Shown here piece after piece: positions 9,120-18,151 of a stretch of DNA of 64,000 bases. Below the pieces are notes generated by a model that was not told the origin of the DNA, made no database searches, and saw only the letters and a program-made list of their open reading frames with translations. The position numbers and the translations under genes were made by a program. This stretch comes from Actinoplanes palleronii (GTDB lineage Bacteria > Actinomycetota > Actinomycetes > Mycobacteriales > Micromonosporaceae): contig NZ_BOMS01000108.1 in the NCBI RefSeq assembly GCF_016862315.1, positions 52,840 through 116,839 of the forward strand, given 5' to 3'. Position 1 is the stretch's first letter. Every line of letters begins with the position of its first letter.

Positions 9120-10466
9120 ATGAGTGATCATGGCAACGAGATCTACGATGTGGTCGGTGTCGGATTCGGCCCCGCGAACCTGTCCCTGGCGATCGCCCTG
9201 CAGGAACAGCGGGCGGCGGGCGCGGCGGACGAGATCAGCGCGTTGTTCCTGGAGCGTCAGTTCTCCTTCGGCTGGCACCGCAACATGCTGCTGCCGTCGG
9301 CAACCATGCAGATCTCCTTTCTCAAGGACCTGGTCACCTTCCGCAATCCGGCGTCGAGTTTCAGCTTCGTCTCGTACCTGTACTCGATGGGACGTCTCCC
9401 GCAGTTCGTCAACAATCAGGACTTCTTTCCGACCCGCCAGGAGTTCCACCAGTACCTCGAGTGGGCGCAGGCCCGGGTCGCAGACAAGGTCGAGTACGGC
9501 TCGGAGGTGACGTCGATCCGGATTCCGCAGGACACCGTTCCGGAGCTGGCGGACTGCCTGCAGCTGGAGGTGGCGGGAACCGGCGGCCGGAGCAGCCGGG
9601 TGATCGGGGCGCGCAACGTCGTGATCTCGACGGGCCTGGTCCCCAGGATGCCGCAGGGAACCGAACCTGACGAGCGGGTCTGGCACAGCTCCGAGTTCCT
9701 CGAGAAGTTCCGCCGGATGAACGCCGCGGAACTGCGCCGGGTGGCGGTGGTCGGCGCCGGCCAGAGCGCCGCCGAGATCACCAGGTTCCTGCACGACGAA
9801 CTGCCGCACGCCGAAGTGTGGGCGATCATGCCGGCGTACGGCTACTCCATCGCTGACGACACACCCTTCGCCAATCAGATCTTCGACCCGAGCGCCGTCG
9901 ACGACTACTACTTCGGCAGCGACCAGTCACGGGAAGCCTTCTGGCGCTACCACCGCAACACCAACTACTCGGTCGTCGACGGTGAGGTGATTCGCGATCT
10001 GTACCGCCGGGCGTACGACGACGAGGTAGGGGGTATCGATCGCCTGCACTTCCTGAACCTGACCCGGGTCACCGGAGTGAAGCGTTCCGCCGCCGACACC
10101 TGCGTGATGTTGCAGACGGGCAGTGTCGGCGAGGTGCGCGAACTCGACGTCGACGCACTCGTCTGCGCGACGGGTTACACCGCGATGGAGCCCACGAGTC
10201 TGCTCGGCGACCTCGACGGTCACTGCCTGCGCGACGAGGCCGGCCACTACCGGATGGAACGCGACTACCGCGTCGTCACCAGCCCGGAGCTGCGCTGCGG
10301 CATCTATCTGCAGGGCGGCACCGAGCACACGCACGGCCTGACCTCGTCGCTGTTGTCGAACCTCGCGGTGCGCAGCGGCGAGATCGTCGGCTCGATCACG
10401 GCGCGGCTGGCTGCCCGCAACACCGACCACGCGGTCGGCAGCGGCGTGCGGGGCGACATCCGCTGA
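9120..10466 (+). CDS. L-ornithine N5- / L-lysine N6-monooxygenase (SidA/PvdA/IucD family)
   Basis: This flavin-dependent N-hydroxylase of 448 residues oxidises the side-chain amine of ornithine or lysine using NADPH and O2. The FAD motif VGVGFGPANLSLA lies at residues ~12-24, the substrate-region motif FLKDLVTFRNP follows, the NADPH motif VVGAGQSAAE is near 210, and the C-terminal HTHGLTSSLLS near 403 is typical of the family. The start is ATG 9120 with GGGAG just upstream; the same frame is open further upstream, but only as antisense-free overlap of the NRPS gene. Being in the PKS/NRPS series, it most likely supplies an N-hydroxylated amino acid, either for a hydroxamate or as the first step to piperazate as done by KtzI-type enzymes. 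No KtzT-like partner is visible here. Confidence 0.93.
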   Translation: MSDHGNEIYDVVGVGFGPANLSLAIALQEQRAAGAADEISALFLERQFSFGWHRNMLLPSATMQISFLKDLVTFRNPASSFSFVSYLYSMGRLPQFVNNQDFFPTRQEFHQYLEWAQARVADKVEYGSEVTSIRIPQDTVPELADCLQLEVAGTGGRSSRVIGARNVVISTGLVPRMPQGTEPDERVWHSSEFLEKFRRMNAAELRRVAVVGAGQSAAEITRFLHDELPHAEVWAIMPAYGYSIADDTPFANQIFDPSAVDDYYFGSDQSREAFWRYHRNTNYSVVDGEVIRDLYRRAYDDEVGGIDRLHFLNLTRVTGVKRSAADTCVMLQTGSVGEVRELDVDALVCATGYTAMEPTSLLGDLDGHCLRDEAGHYRMERDYRVVTSPELRCGIYLQGGTEHTHGLTSSLLSNLAVRSGEIVGSITARLAARNTDHAVGSGVRGDIR

Positions 10467-10520
10467 AGGCCGCGCCCACCTGGATCGACGGACGTATTCA
10501 CAGCGCGGAAGGGCGTTCTG

Positions 10521-11291
10521 ATGAGCAGTACGGTGGACAGACAGCGGTGGCTGCGCCGCTTCCGTGACGACGACGGGTGCGACGCGAAGCTGGTCTGCTT
10601 TCCGCATGCCGGTGGCTGGGCCAGCGCCTACCGCACGTGGGCGGTGGGGTTGCCTGCGGATGTCGGGGTGCTCGCCATCCGGTATCCGGGCCGCGAGGAC
10701 CGGCTCGGCGATCCGTTCCCGGCCCGGCTGGAGGCTCTGGCCGATGACATCGCCGACGCATTGGCGGACGTACCCCGCGACCGGCTGGTGTTGTTCGGCC
10801 ACAGCATGGGCGCCACCGTCGCGCACGAGGTGGCGTTGCGCCTGCAGGCATGGGGAGGCGCACCGGCCGGACTGTGCGTGTCCGGCCGCCGGCCGCCGCA
10901 GTCCCTGCACGGTCAGCGACTGTTCTCCGGTACGGACGAGGAGATCATTGCGGACGTCCTTCGGTTCGACGAGAGCCGTGCGGCCGTCTTCGCCGATCCT
11001 GACCTGCGCGAGTTGGTGCTGCCGGCGGTCCGCGCGGACTACCGGCTGGTGGATGACTATCCCGCGGGCAACCGGCCCACGCTCGACTGCCCGATTTACG
11101 GCTACACCGGCGCTGACGATCCCGAGGTGACCCGGGAGCAGATGCACGGCTGGGGGGACCTGACCCGGGCGGCCTTCCGGCTGCGGGTGCTGCCCGGTGG
11201 GCATTTCTACCTCAAGGACGAGGAGACCGCCCTGTTGGCGGACCTCGGCGGTGTGCTGGCATCGATCAAGGATCGGACCGCCACCGCGTGA
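10521..11291 (+). CDS. Type II thioesterase
   Basis: This is an alpha/beta hydrolase of 256 residues of the stand-alone thioesterase family that removes stalled or wrong acyl groups from PKS/NRPS carrier domains. The N-terminal motif CFPHAGGWAS, the nucleophile elbow GHSMG (~95) and the late catalytic His in LPGGHFYL (~233) are all present. A GGAAGG ribosome site precedes ATG 10521. It is the last gene of the plus-strand biosynthetic series that begins at the left edge, and a strong hairpin follows it. Confidence 0.93.
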   Translation: MSSTVDRQRWLRRFRDDDGCDAKLVCFPHAGGWASAYRTWAVGLPADVGVLAIRYPGREDRLGDPFPARLEALADDIADALADVPRDRLVLFGHSMGATVAHEVALRLQAWGGAPAGLCVSGRRPPQSLHGQRLFSGTDEEIIADVLRFDESRAAVFADPDLRELVLPAVRADYRLVDDYPAGNRPTLDCPIYGYTGADDPEVTREQMHGWGDLTRAAFRLRVLPGGHFYLKDEETALLADLGGVLASIKDRTATA

Positions 11292-11351
11292 CGCGTACCG
11301 GATCCAGGCGGGTGGTCCGCGCTCGCCACCCGGACGCAGCACGCCCGCCAT

Positions 11352-11404
11352 CCGATAGAGGTTGTCGGCATGCCCGCCTCGGCGGGCATGGCGAAATCTA
11401 TCGG
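11352..11404. terminator. Nested inverted repeat, probable bidirectional terminator
   Basis: An inner hairpin has 10-base arms CATGCCCGCC (11369-11378) and GGCGGGCATG (11381-11390). It sits inside an outer pair CCGATAGA (11352-11359) and TCTATCGG (11397-11404). It lies between the convergent thioesterase gene and the LmbU-type gene, as expected for a shared terminator. Confidence 0.7.
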
Positions 11405-11504
11405 ACGGCGGGCGGGGGCAGCCGTCGTCGGTGACGTGGCTGCTCGTCGACTCAGGGGCGGCCGGCCTGAGGGTGCCGGCCGCGCGTGCTCCCGGGAATC
11501 GGAC

Positions 11505-12182
11505 TCACGCCGCCGGGGCTTCGTTCTCGGATTCCTTCAGCACCTGATCGGCGGCGGCGTCGAGGGTGGCCGTCACCCACTCCTCCAGGTCGGTGCCCGC
11601 CTGAGCCGCCGCCTTGTGCCACCACTGAACCCGGTTGTCCGGCACAGCGAGCCGGCGTGTCGTCGCCGCGGGGTCCGTCTGCTGGGTGTTCCCGTCTCGC
11701 TCGGCCTTGATCGCGTTGCGCAGCTGTTTGGTGCTCCACACCATCTGCTCCGCGCGATCGAGCCAGCTCTCCTGCTCATCGGTCGGCAGCGACGCCAGTT
11801 CGGCGTGGTGCTGGAAGCTGAGTGCCGGCCGTCGCCGATGCACTTCGAACCGCCGCGAGACCCAGGCATAGTTGCGCAGTGTCTGATACTTGAGCCCCGC
11901 TTCGCTGATGCCGCGCTCGTAGCGGTCGGCGTAGTGATCCGCCCCGTAGACAAGCCAGTCACCGAGCCACCAGGACGACGAATTGAGCAGCCCGGAAAGC
12001 TTGCGCCCGGCGCGTTCCCAATCCTCGAAAGCCAGCCCTGCGGGGAGATGCAGGCCCACCTTCGTGGTGAGTACCTGATCGTGCTGCAACTCGTCCGCCT
12101 GGCTCGGTTTGGCTCGCGGCGCTGCCTCGGTGATGTGGCCCAGCCGCTTCGGATTTTTCAGTTCCCTCATTTGACTAACCAT
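11505..12182 (-). CDS. LmbU-family pathway-specific transcriptional regulator
   Basis: The 225-residue product resembles the LmbU/NovE/HrmB regulators found in antibiotic clusters, recognised from the conserved block VGLHLPAGLAFEDWERAG followed by SSWWLGDWLVYG and a downstream ALSFQHHAELASLP segment that belongs to a ParB-like HTH region in this family. The C-terminus (VQWWHKAAAQAGTDLEEW) is a separate helical element that recurs in the 71-residue protein at 21018. ATG 12182 is preferred over the longer frame because GGGGGCG lies a suitable distance upstream. A perfect palindrome lies about 50 bases upstream. It probably controls the neighbouring PKS/NRPS genes. Confidence 0.85.
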   Translation of the reverse strand: MVSQMRELKNPKRLGHITEAAPRAKPSQADELQHDQVLTTKVGLHLPAGLAFEDWERAGRKLSGLLNSSSWWLGDWLVYGADHYADRYERGISEAGLKYQTLRNYAWVSRRFEVHRRRPALSFQHHAELASLPTDEQESWLDRAEQMVWSTKQLRNAIKAERDGNTQQTDPAATTRRLAVPDNRVQWWHKAAAQAGTDLEEWVTATLDAAADQVLKESENEAPAA

Positions 12183-12233
12183 CACGCCCCCGTGTAGACG
12201 CGGTCCTCTGGAATGGGTGTTACATCGACGTTC

Positions 12234-12254
12234 GTCAATAATAATTATTGACGC
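12234..12254. promoter_or_regulatory. Perfect AT-rich palindrome upstream of the LmbU-type gene
   Basis: Arms CGTCAATAAT and ATTATTGACG flank one central A. It is one of the few AT-rich spots in this region and lies 52 bases before the regulator start on the minus strand, so it is a likely operator or promoter element. Confidence 0.6.
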
Positions 12255-12531
12255 GCGAGTCGCATGTTGCAACCCCCTACTGTGGACTGTCGAGTTATAT
12301 CAGTCGATGATCGGGAAGCCCTGTTGTCCCGCTTGGCCTGGGTAAACGCCGTGCGGAAGGTGTCACTGTTCTCGCGCCGTCCCGTTGGATGGGCCGGCGC
12401 GAGAAGCGGGGGATCTATTCGCTGCGAATGTTGAACGTTGAATGACACCTTTACGTAAATATTGTTTTTCGCGATGGAATTATTAACGTACGTACGAATT
12501 CCTTCGGGGCTGCGCTGCGGCCTCTGCGCGA
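12255..12531. other. Intergenic, AT-rich stretch, no gene seen
   Basis: Between the 3' end of the ABC permease gene and the LmbU-type promoter. Bases 12440-12510 are AT-rich with small palindromes (TTACGTAA, CGTACGTACG). No reading frame with family resemblance was found; regulatory content is likely. Confidence 0.4.
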
Positions 12532-14187
12532 TCAGCCCGCGGTCAGATCGCGACGCCGGAAGCCCGCGACGGCCAAGCTCAGCAGCAGCACCGCCACCGC
12601 ACCAAGGCCGATCATGTGGGACGGTTCGAGAGGGGTTGTCGGAAAGTCGCCGACCCACCAGAACGGTGAGATTCTGCTCACCGCGGCCGGCAGCTCGAAC
12701 AGCCCGCCGAAGAAGCTGTCCACGACGACGACGCCGAACAGCACCCACGAGAGCGCGGTGAGCTTGGGTACCCAAGCGAAGAGCGCCGCGGTGAAGGTGA
12801 TGAGGACGGCGATACCCAGAGCGAACGCCCCGGCGCCTTGGAGCAGGGTGACCAGGTCGGCCTCGCCACCGGAGGCGCGGGCGCCACCCCACAGCGCCAG
12901 CGCCCCGCCACCGAAGAGCAGCAGGACCGCGCCAAAACCGGCGACCGCCAGCTGCGCCAGCAGCACCGTGCTCCGCGACGCCGAGCGGGACAGGCCGAGT
13001 CCGAGGCGGCCCTCGTCCTCCTCCGGCTTGACGCGCAGAACCGAAGCGATCGAGAAGACGGCGACCGCCAGCGCGCAGTGCAGCAGCATGAGGGCGAAGA
13101 ACGCGGCCAGCGGATCATCCCCGAAGATCTTGGCGGTCAGGGAGTTCTGGTCGGCGATCGAGTTGAGGATGTTCTCAGCGTCTCCGCCCAGGAACACTCC
13201 CAGCGGCGCGAACATCATCACGCACCCCACGAACCACCACAGCAGCGCGCTGCGCTGCTGGCGGAAAGCCAGCGCGAGAGGGCTCGCCAGGGCGGGCGTG
13301 GCGTGGGCCCGGCCGGCCCGCGTGTGCAGCAGGCTGCCACCGAGGTCACGGCGAGTGGAAAGGAAGGCGCCCAGGCTCAGCATGACGAGGACGGCGACGA
13401 CGCTGAGCCCGAGAGGCCAGAGGCGAAGGTCGACATAGGGGCGCATCTGCTGCGTCCAGGCGACCGGCGACACCCACGACAGCCAACTGCCGTGCTGTTC
13501 CTGGATGTCCCCGACACCGCGGATGAGGATCGACGCGCCGAGAGCGGCGAAGGCGAGGCCGGAGGCCGCGCGCCCGTGCACCGTCAGTTGACAGGTCACC
13601 GTCGTGACGCCGGCGAAGACCAGTGCCGTCAGCATCACACCGGTCAGCAGCGCGACGCTGTCGGCGACGGCGAGATCGCCGAGACTGACCAGCAGCAGAC
13701 TGCCGAGAACGACAAAGATGGCATCGGCGATCACCACCACGAGAAACGCCGCCACGCTCGCCGCGTGCCGTCCGATGGGCAGGGCACGGACCAGTTCGCT
13801 GCGACCGGTCGCCTCCTCGGCGCGGGTATTGCGGGTGGTCATCAGGATATTCATCGTGGCCAGCAGCACGATCAGCCATATCGCCATCTCGTTGGCGAAC
13901 ATCGCCCCGATCGTGTAGTCCTCGAGCCCGTAACCCGGACCGCCCATGATCACGCTGCCTGGGCTGCTCATGACCGCGGCACGGTTCTGCCGGTCGGCGG
14001 CATTCGGATAGACCGCCGCGACCCCCACCACGTAGTAGACGCAGAACACCGCGAGGGAGACCGCCCACACGGTCAGCCGGACCCGGCTCCGCCGCAGCGT
14101 GAACCGCAACAGATACCCGGTGCCGGTGAGGGTGGAGGCGCGGGGCTGGGGACTCATGGAGCGTTGTGGCGCGGTAAGCGTGCTCAT
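12532..14187 (-). CDS. ABC-2 type exporter permease of the polyketide-antibiotic (TnrB3-like) family
   Basis: This is a 551-residue integral membrane protein with about 12 hydrophobic segments in two halves, starting after a short charged N-terminus. The block EEATGRSELVRALPIGR between early membrane segments is characteristic of the tetronasin-type exporter permeases. Its ATG overlaps the stop of the ATPase gene (ATGA at 14184-14187), so the two are translationally coupled. It probably forms the membrane channel that exports the cluster product and gives self-resistance. Confidence 0.9.
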   Translation of the reverse strand: MSTLTAPQRSMSPQPRASTLTGTGYLLRFTLRRSRVRLTVWAVSLAVFCVYYVVGVAAVYPNAADRQNRAAVMSSPGSVIMGGPGYGLEDYTIGAMFANEMAIWLIVLLATMNILMTTRNTRAEEATGRSELVRALPIGRHAASVAAFLVVVIADAIFVVLGSLLLVSLGDLAVADSVALLTGVMLTALVFAGVTTVTCQLTVHGRAASGLAFAALGASILIRGVGDIQEQHGSWLSWVSPVAWTQQMRPYVDLRLWPLGLSVVAVLVMLSLGAFLSTRRDLGGSLLHTRAGRAHATPALASPLALAFRQQRSALLWWFVGCVMMFAPLGVFLGGDAENILNSIADQNSLTAKIFGDDPLAAFFALMLLHCALAVAVFSIASVLRVKPEEDEGRLGLGLSRSASRSTVLLAQLAVAGFGAVLLLFGGGALALWGGARASGGEADLVTLLQGAGAFALGIAVLITFTAALFAWVPKLTALSWVLFGVVVVDSFFGGLFELPAAVSRISPFWWVGDFPTTPLEPSHMIGLGAVAVLLLSLAVAGFRRRDLTAG

Positions 14188-15146
14188 CGCCCCACCACCT
14201 CGGCACCACGACGGCCGTTGGAGATGTTGTTCGACGTGCCGCCGTAGTGGCGCATGAACAACTCCTCGACCGACGGTGGGGTGGCCGTCAGGCTGTGCAG
14301 GCCGAGGCCGGTGAGCGCGGTCATGACGTCGTTCATTTTCGTGTTGTCGACCGAGAAGCCCACCTGCGTCATGTTTCCCGCCCGGGACGACGTGAAGTCA
14401 TGGATGCCGGCTCGCCGCGCGAGGCCGGACGGATCGTGTGCGACCAGTGCGCTGACCGAGGTGTGTGTCAGATGGCGCAGTTCGGCGATCGTGCCGGACT
14501 CGACCGTGCGGCCACTGCGGATGATGGTGACCGTGTCGCACAGCTTCTCGACTTCGCTGAGGATGTGCGAGGACAGCAGCACCGCTTTGCCCGCCGCTTT
14601 CACCTGCCGGACGTGGTCGGTGAAGACTGCTTCCATCAACGGATCCAGCCCTGAGGTCGGCTCGTCGAAGATGTAGAGCTCAGGGTCGACCAGGAAGGCC
14701 GCGACGAGCGCGACTTTCTGCCGGTTTCCCTTGGAATACGTCCGCGCCTTCTTCGTCGGGTCGAGTTCGAAACTCTCGAGCAGCGCGGCCTTGCGTGATT
14801 TCAGCGCCGCGGGATCGGTCGAACCACGGTGCAGGCGCGTGAGGTAGTCGATCGCCTCACCGCCGGTGAGGTTGGGCCACAGGCTCACATCGCCGGGAAC
14901 GTAGGAGAGTCTGCGGTGCAGGGCCACGGCGTCGCGCCATACATCGCCGCCGAAGAGCCGCGCGGTCCCGGAGCTGGCGCGCTGCAATCCCAGCAGGACT
15001 CGGATCGTGGTGGACTTACCGGCTCCGTTGGGGCCGAGGAACCCGGCGACCTCCCCGGTGCGAACCACCAGATTGAGGCCGTCGAGCGCTTTGACGGCAC
15101 CGAAGGACTTATGTAGATCGACGATTTCGATGGGATTCTCAGTCAT
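14184..15146 (-). CDS. ABC transporter ATP-binding protein, drug-export (DrrA/TnrB2) type
   Basis: A 320-residue ATPase with Walker A in GPNGAGKSTTIRVLLG, a degenerate signature YSKGNRQKVALV as in DrrA-like exporters, Walker B LYIFDEPTSGLDP and the switch His in SSHILSEV. The last third is the usual accessory domain of antibiotic exporters. ATG 15146 gives the normal N-terminus (MTENPIEIVDLHKSFG); the longer open frame upstream has no family similarity and crosses a decayed PadR gene. It energises the permease encoded just downstream. Confidence 0.92.
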   Translation of the reverse strand: MTENPIEIVDLHKSFGAVKALDGLNLVVRTGEVAGFLGPNGAGKSTTIRVLLGLQRASSGTARLFGGDVWRDAVALHRRLSYVPGDVSLWPNLTGGEAIDYLTRLHRGSTDPAALKSRKAALLESFELDPTKKARTYSKGNRQKVALVAAFLVDPELYIFDEPTSGLDPLMEAVFTDHVRQVKAAGKAVLLSSHILSEVEKLCDTVTIIRSGRTVESGTIAELRHLTHTSVSALVAHDPSGLARRAGIHDFTSSRAGNMTQVGFSVDNTKMNDVMTALTGLGLHSLTATPPSVEELFMRHYGGTSNNISNGRRGAEVVGR

Positions 15147-15328
15147 GGTCACATCCAAGAGAGATGAGATTTCGGTGGTATTCGCGCCACCTTCGCTCCG
15201 CTCACGCCGTTGTCGATGAGATGTGCGGAGCGTCGCAGGGTCGCCGGGTTCTGATGTGCGCTGATCGCGGGGATTCCGCCGATGATCCTCGGGATCACGC
15301 TCCGGGCAAGGAAATGCTGGCACGGAGC

Positions 15329-15645
15329 TTTTCTCAGCTGTTCCCATCGTTCCGAGAGGGAACAGCAGTTCCGCCGGAACTCTTCGACGTGTGAACGTCC
15401 TCGATCGGTGAGCGTGTGCATCTTGCGGGGTGGCCAATTTTCCGAAGGATGTTTGCAACCCGACGAGGCCGACGTGCGCGACCCGGACGAGAAAGTGCGT
15501 AGCCGGTTCCTTCGGCGATGTCGGGGAATTCCTATTCCCGCGGTCGTGCGGTGATCTCGTAGCCGTACGCGGCGCCGTCCGACAGGATGGTGAGAACGAG
15601 CCCTCGAAGAGTGCCTTTCAGCATCTCCGTCAGTAGCTTTCCCAA
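15329..15645 (-). pseudogene. Decayed PadR-family regulator gene
   Basis: A TTG start at 15645 with a good AAAGGGGG ribosome site opens a frame reading GKLLTEMLKGTLRGLVLTIL then AYGYEITARPRE, the typical N-terminus of PadR regulators. It stops at TAG (~15532). The match continues in other frames: FPDIAEGTGYAL, then ALLVRVAHVGLV, then PPRKMHTLTDRGRSHVEEF and SLSERWEQLRK, which is the normal PadR C-terminal part. At least three frame changes are needed to join these, so no intact protein can be made unless the sequence has several errors. It lies directly upstream of, and on the same strand as, the exporter genes it presumably once controlled. Confidence 0.8.
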
Positions 15646-15661
15646 GATCCCCCTTTCGGAG

Positions 15662-15688
15662 CTAGTCAGTAGTGTTGACTACTGCTAG
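15662..15688. promoter_or_regulatory. Inverted repeat upstream of the PadR pseudogene (operator-like)
   Basis: CAGTAGT (15667-15673) and ACTACTG (15678-15684) flank GTTG, with outer CTAG on both sides (left arm has one extra T). Placed just before the ribosome site of the broken PadR gene, it looks like its autoregulatory operator. Confidence 0.55.
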
Positions 15689-15948
15689 ACCGTAACCCCG
15701 AGGGCGGTACTTAGCAAGACGGAATAGCTCTTTCGGCGTGGCGCTGGCGGCGGGCGACGGACGCGGGCGTCCGCTGTTCAAGGCCGGCCTGCGGGAGCGG
15801 CCTTTTGTCCGGTTGACGGGACAGGGGGCGGCACCCTCGGCCCTTGTCAGCACGACCGACGGTCACCTGGCTGCGACAACGCCGCGATGAGCGCGGTAGC
15901 GACATGGCGGCGCCGTGCGGGCCGCCCTGACGGGATCGCGGGACGCCC

Positions 15949-17475
15949 TCACCGGGACCGGGCGGGGCCGAACCACGAGGCGAGAGCGGACCGGAGAGAG
16001 GCGAAGCCAGGTGAGCCGGCGTCGTCAGCGGCCCAGGCGACGTGCCCGTCGGGGCGGATCAGGAGGGCCGCCGGAGCGTCGATGTCGCCGACGAGCGGCA
16101 CCGGCCAGAGTTCGTCCACCGTCCGCGCGTCGACGAGATCGACGCGGTCGGCCCAGTCCTCGGCGGTCGCCACGATCTTGTCGTTTCCGCACAGGACCAG
16201 TAGCACCGGGCGGCCGGCGTGGAGGAGTTGGTGGACGCTGGTGGCATCGCCGGACGTTTCGAGATCGGCGTCGGGGACTCGGCGGCCCTCCAGCGGGTGG
16301 TTGCCGTCGACCGGGTACCGAATGTCCAACGCCGTGAGCATGCCGCGGAGGTGGCGGTTGACGGCGTCGTACACCAGCAGTGATCCGAACACTCCGCGGA
16401 GGGCATCGGTCTGCGGGCCGGGTCGCGCCAGCGCCGACTGGGCCCGGGTGTTCTCCAGGACGCGCTCCGCGACGGGGTGGCGCTCGGCGTGATAGGTGTC
16501 AAGAAGACTTTCCGGCACCTCACCACGCAGGACCGCGGCGAGCTTCCAGCCCAGATTGACCGCGTCCTGCACGCCCATGTTCAGACCCTGCCCGCCGGCC
16601 GGGAAGTGAATGTGTGCCGCGTCCCCGGCCAGCAGCACCCGCCCGTCGCGGTACCGGGCAGCCTGGCGCGCGGCGTCGCTGAACCGGGACACCCACCGCG
16701 GGCTGTGCATCCCGTAGTCCGTACCGGCCAGCTTGATCAACGACTCACGCAGCTGCTCGAACGTGGGTGGATCGTCGCGATCCGGGACCTGCTCGTAGTC
16801 GGACGTGATGACCCGGTACCAACCAGGCTCGAAGGCGATGGCCGAGAAGTCGCCGCTCGGGAACCGCCGTACCCAGACGTAATCCTCGGGCAGGTCGGGG
16901 AGTTCGACGTCACCGATCAGCGCGGTCATCGTGGCCGGAGTACCGGGGAACTCGATGCCCGACAGTCTGCGTACGGTGCTGCGCCCGCCGTCGCAGCCCA
17001 CGAGATAACGGGCGCGCAGCCGTCCGGATGCCGCCCCGCTGTTCAGATCGACCGTCACCCCGCTCACGTCTTGTCGGACGCCGCTGACCTCGGCTGACCT
17101 GCGTACGCGCACCCCGAGTTCGGCGGCCCGCTCCTCCAGCAGTCTCTCGACGGAGGATTGCAGGATCATCAACGGGAACGGGTGGCGTGACTCGGACTCG
17201 TCGAATTCCAGGTAGAGCCCCGAGAAATGGCCGACCGGCTGCAGTTCGCCCTCGGCGAGGAAGCGTTCCAGGATCCCGCGCTGATTCAGCACCTCCAGGG
17301 TGCGGGAGTGCAACCCGCCGGCCCGCGACTCGCCGGTGCGCCGCGCGAGCCGGTCGACCACCACCACGTCGACGCCGGCCAGTCGCAGCTCGCACGCGAG
17401 CATCAACCCGGTCGGTCCGGCGCCAGCAATCACCACATCAGTGTCCATGCCGCTTTGTGCCACGTCGGATTCCAC
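15949..17475 (-). CDS. FAD-dependent aromatic monooxygenase (PheA/TfdB, Rox-like class A flavoprotein)
   Basis: A 508-residue hydroxylase. The dinucleotide motif VVIAGAGPTGLMLACEL is near residues 14-30, a DG segment (LVGCDGGRSTVRR) is central, and GRVLLAGDAAHIHFPAGGQG with NMGVQDAVNLGWKL closes the FAD site. The C-terminal ~130 residues form the thioredoxin-like domain usual in this group, which includes polyketide hydroxylases and rifampicin monooxygenase. The start is GTG 17475, or ATG 17448, which gives the tighter family N-terminus (MDTDVVIAGAG). It stands alone on the minus strand inside the biosynthetic region, so either tailoring of the product or detoxification is possible. Confidence 0.9.
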   Translation of the reverse strand: MESDVAQSGMDTDVVIAGAGPTGLMLACELRLAGVDVVVVDRLARRTGESRAGGLHSRTLEVLNQRGILERFLAEGELQPVGHFSGLYLEFDESESRHPFPLMILQSSVERLLEERAAELGVRVRRSAEVSGVRQDVSGVTVDLNSGAASGRLRARYLVGCDGGRSTVRRLSGIEFPGTPATMTALIGDVELPDLPEDYVWVRRFPSGDFSAIAFEPGWYRVITSDYEQVPDRDDPPTFEQLRESLIKLAGTDYGMHSPRWVSRFSDAARQAARYRDGRVLLAGDAAHIHFPAGGQGLNMGVQDAVNLGWKLAAVLRGEVPESLLDTYHAERHPVAERVLENTRAQSALARPGPQTDALRGVFGSLLVYDAVNRHLRGMLTALDIRYPVDGNHPLEGRRVPDADLETSGDATSVHQLLHAGRPVLLVLCGNDKIVATAEDWADRVDLVDARTVDELWPVPLVGDIDAPAALLIRPDGHVAWAADDAGSPGFASLRSALASWFGPARSR

Positions 17476-18151
17476 ATCCTTTCAGCGCCGATCACGTCGG
17501 GTGGGCCGCCACCACATTCAACGAGACGGACCGGTGGGTCAAGGAGAAGCCGAGAGCCCGGGGTGCCGCTGTCACGAAGGCGGCAGCCGAGGGCATGTCC
17601 CGCCGACAGGACGCATGCCGGTGCGGGAGCGTGATCAGGTGCGGAAAAGGCGTCGCGCCAAAATAATTTCGCAGATAATGAGTCGTTTAATGGCGCCAAC
17701 GAGGGTTTCCGGGGAGCCTTGTCTTACCGGTTCAGCGCTCCTAAGATGTTTTTCGGGACGGCCACAACCGTGCCCCCATCAGGGGTTTCAGCGGGTCGGG
17801 TTCCGCAGCGGGCCGGCACCGGAAGTTCTGCCCTCGGCAGGCCACCGGCTGCTTCCTGATACCGTGTCCCCGCCCGAGATCCGGAGCGGACGCTTTCTGA
17901 AGAAGCGTTCGATCTGAGACCCAGTTCGAACGCATTTCAGCCGCGGGTGGCGCTAGGAAATTCTGTGAGCGGGCAGGCCGTATTGTGATGCATTGCGCTT
18001 GCCGGATTCTCAGGACGGCACATGCCACATTCTGGAACCGTGCACCGTTTCCCCGTGACGGTGCGGCGGCCGGTCCCCGGGCCGGCTGCGTGCGGCTCCC
18101 CGGGGCCGGGCGGAGATGGTCAGGCCGCCCGGCCCACAGGCGTCGGTGGTC
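17476..18151. other. Long intergenic region with one strong stem-loop
   Basis: No plausible gene. AT-richer bases around 17655-17690 may hold the promoter of the monooxygenase gene. The stem-loop at 17905-17933 is listed separately. Confidence 0.4.
17905..17933. terminator. Stem-loop, 12-base arms with one mismatch
   Basis: GCGTTCGATCTG and CAGTTCGAACGC flank the loop AGACC. It is about 220 bases downstream of the minus-strand secreted-protein gene, so a terminator is the simplest reading; an operator is possible. Confidence 0.5.

Noticed and set aside
15147..15458. Longer N-terminus for the exporter ATPase
   Set aside because: The extra residues are translation through the decayed PadR gene; the ATPase family starts at the MTENPIEI methionine.
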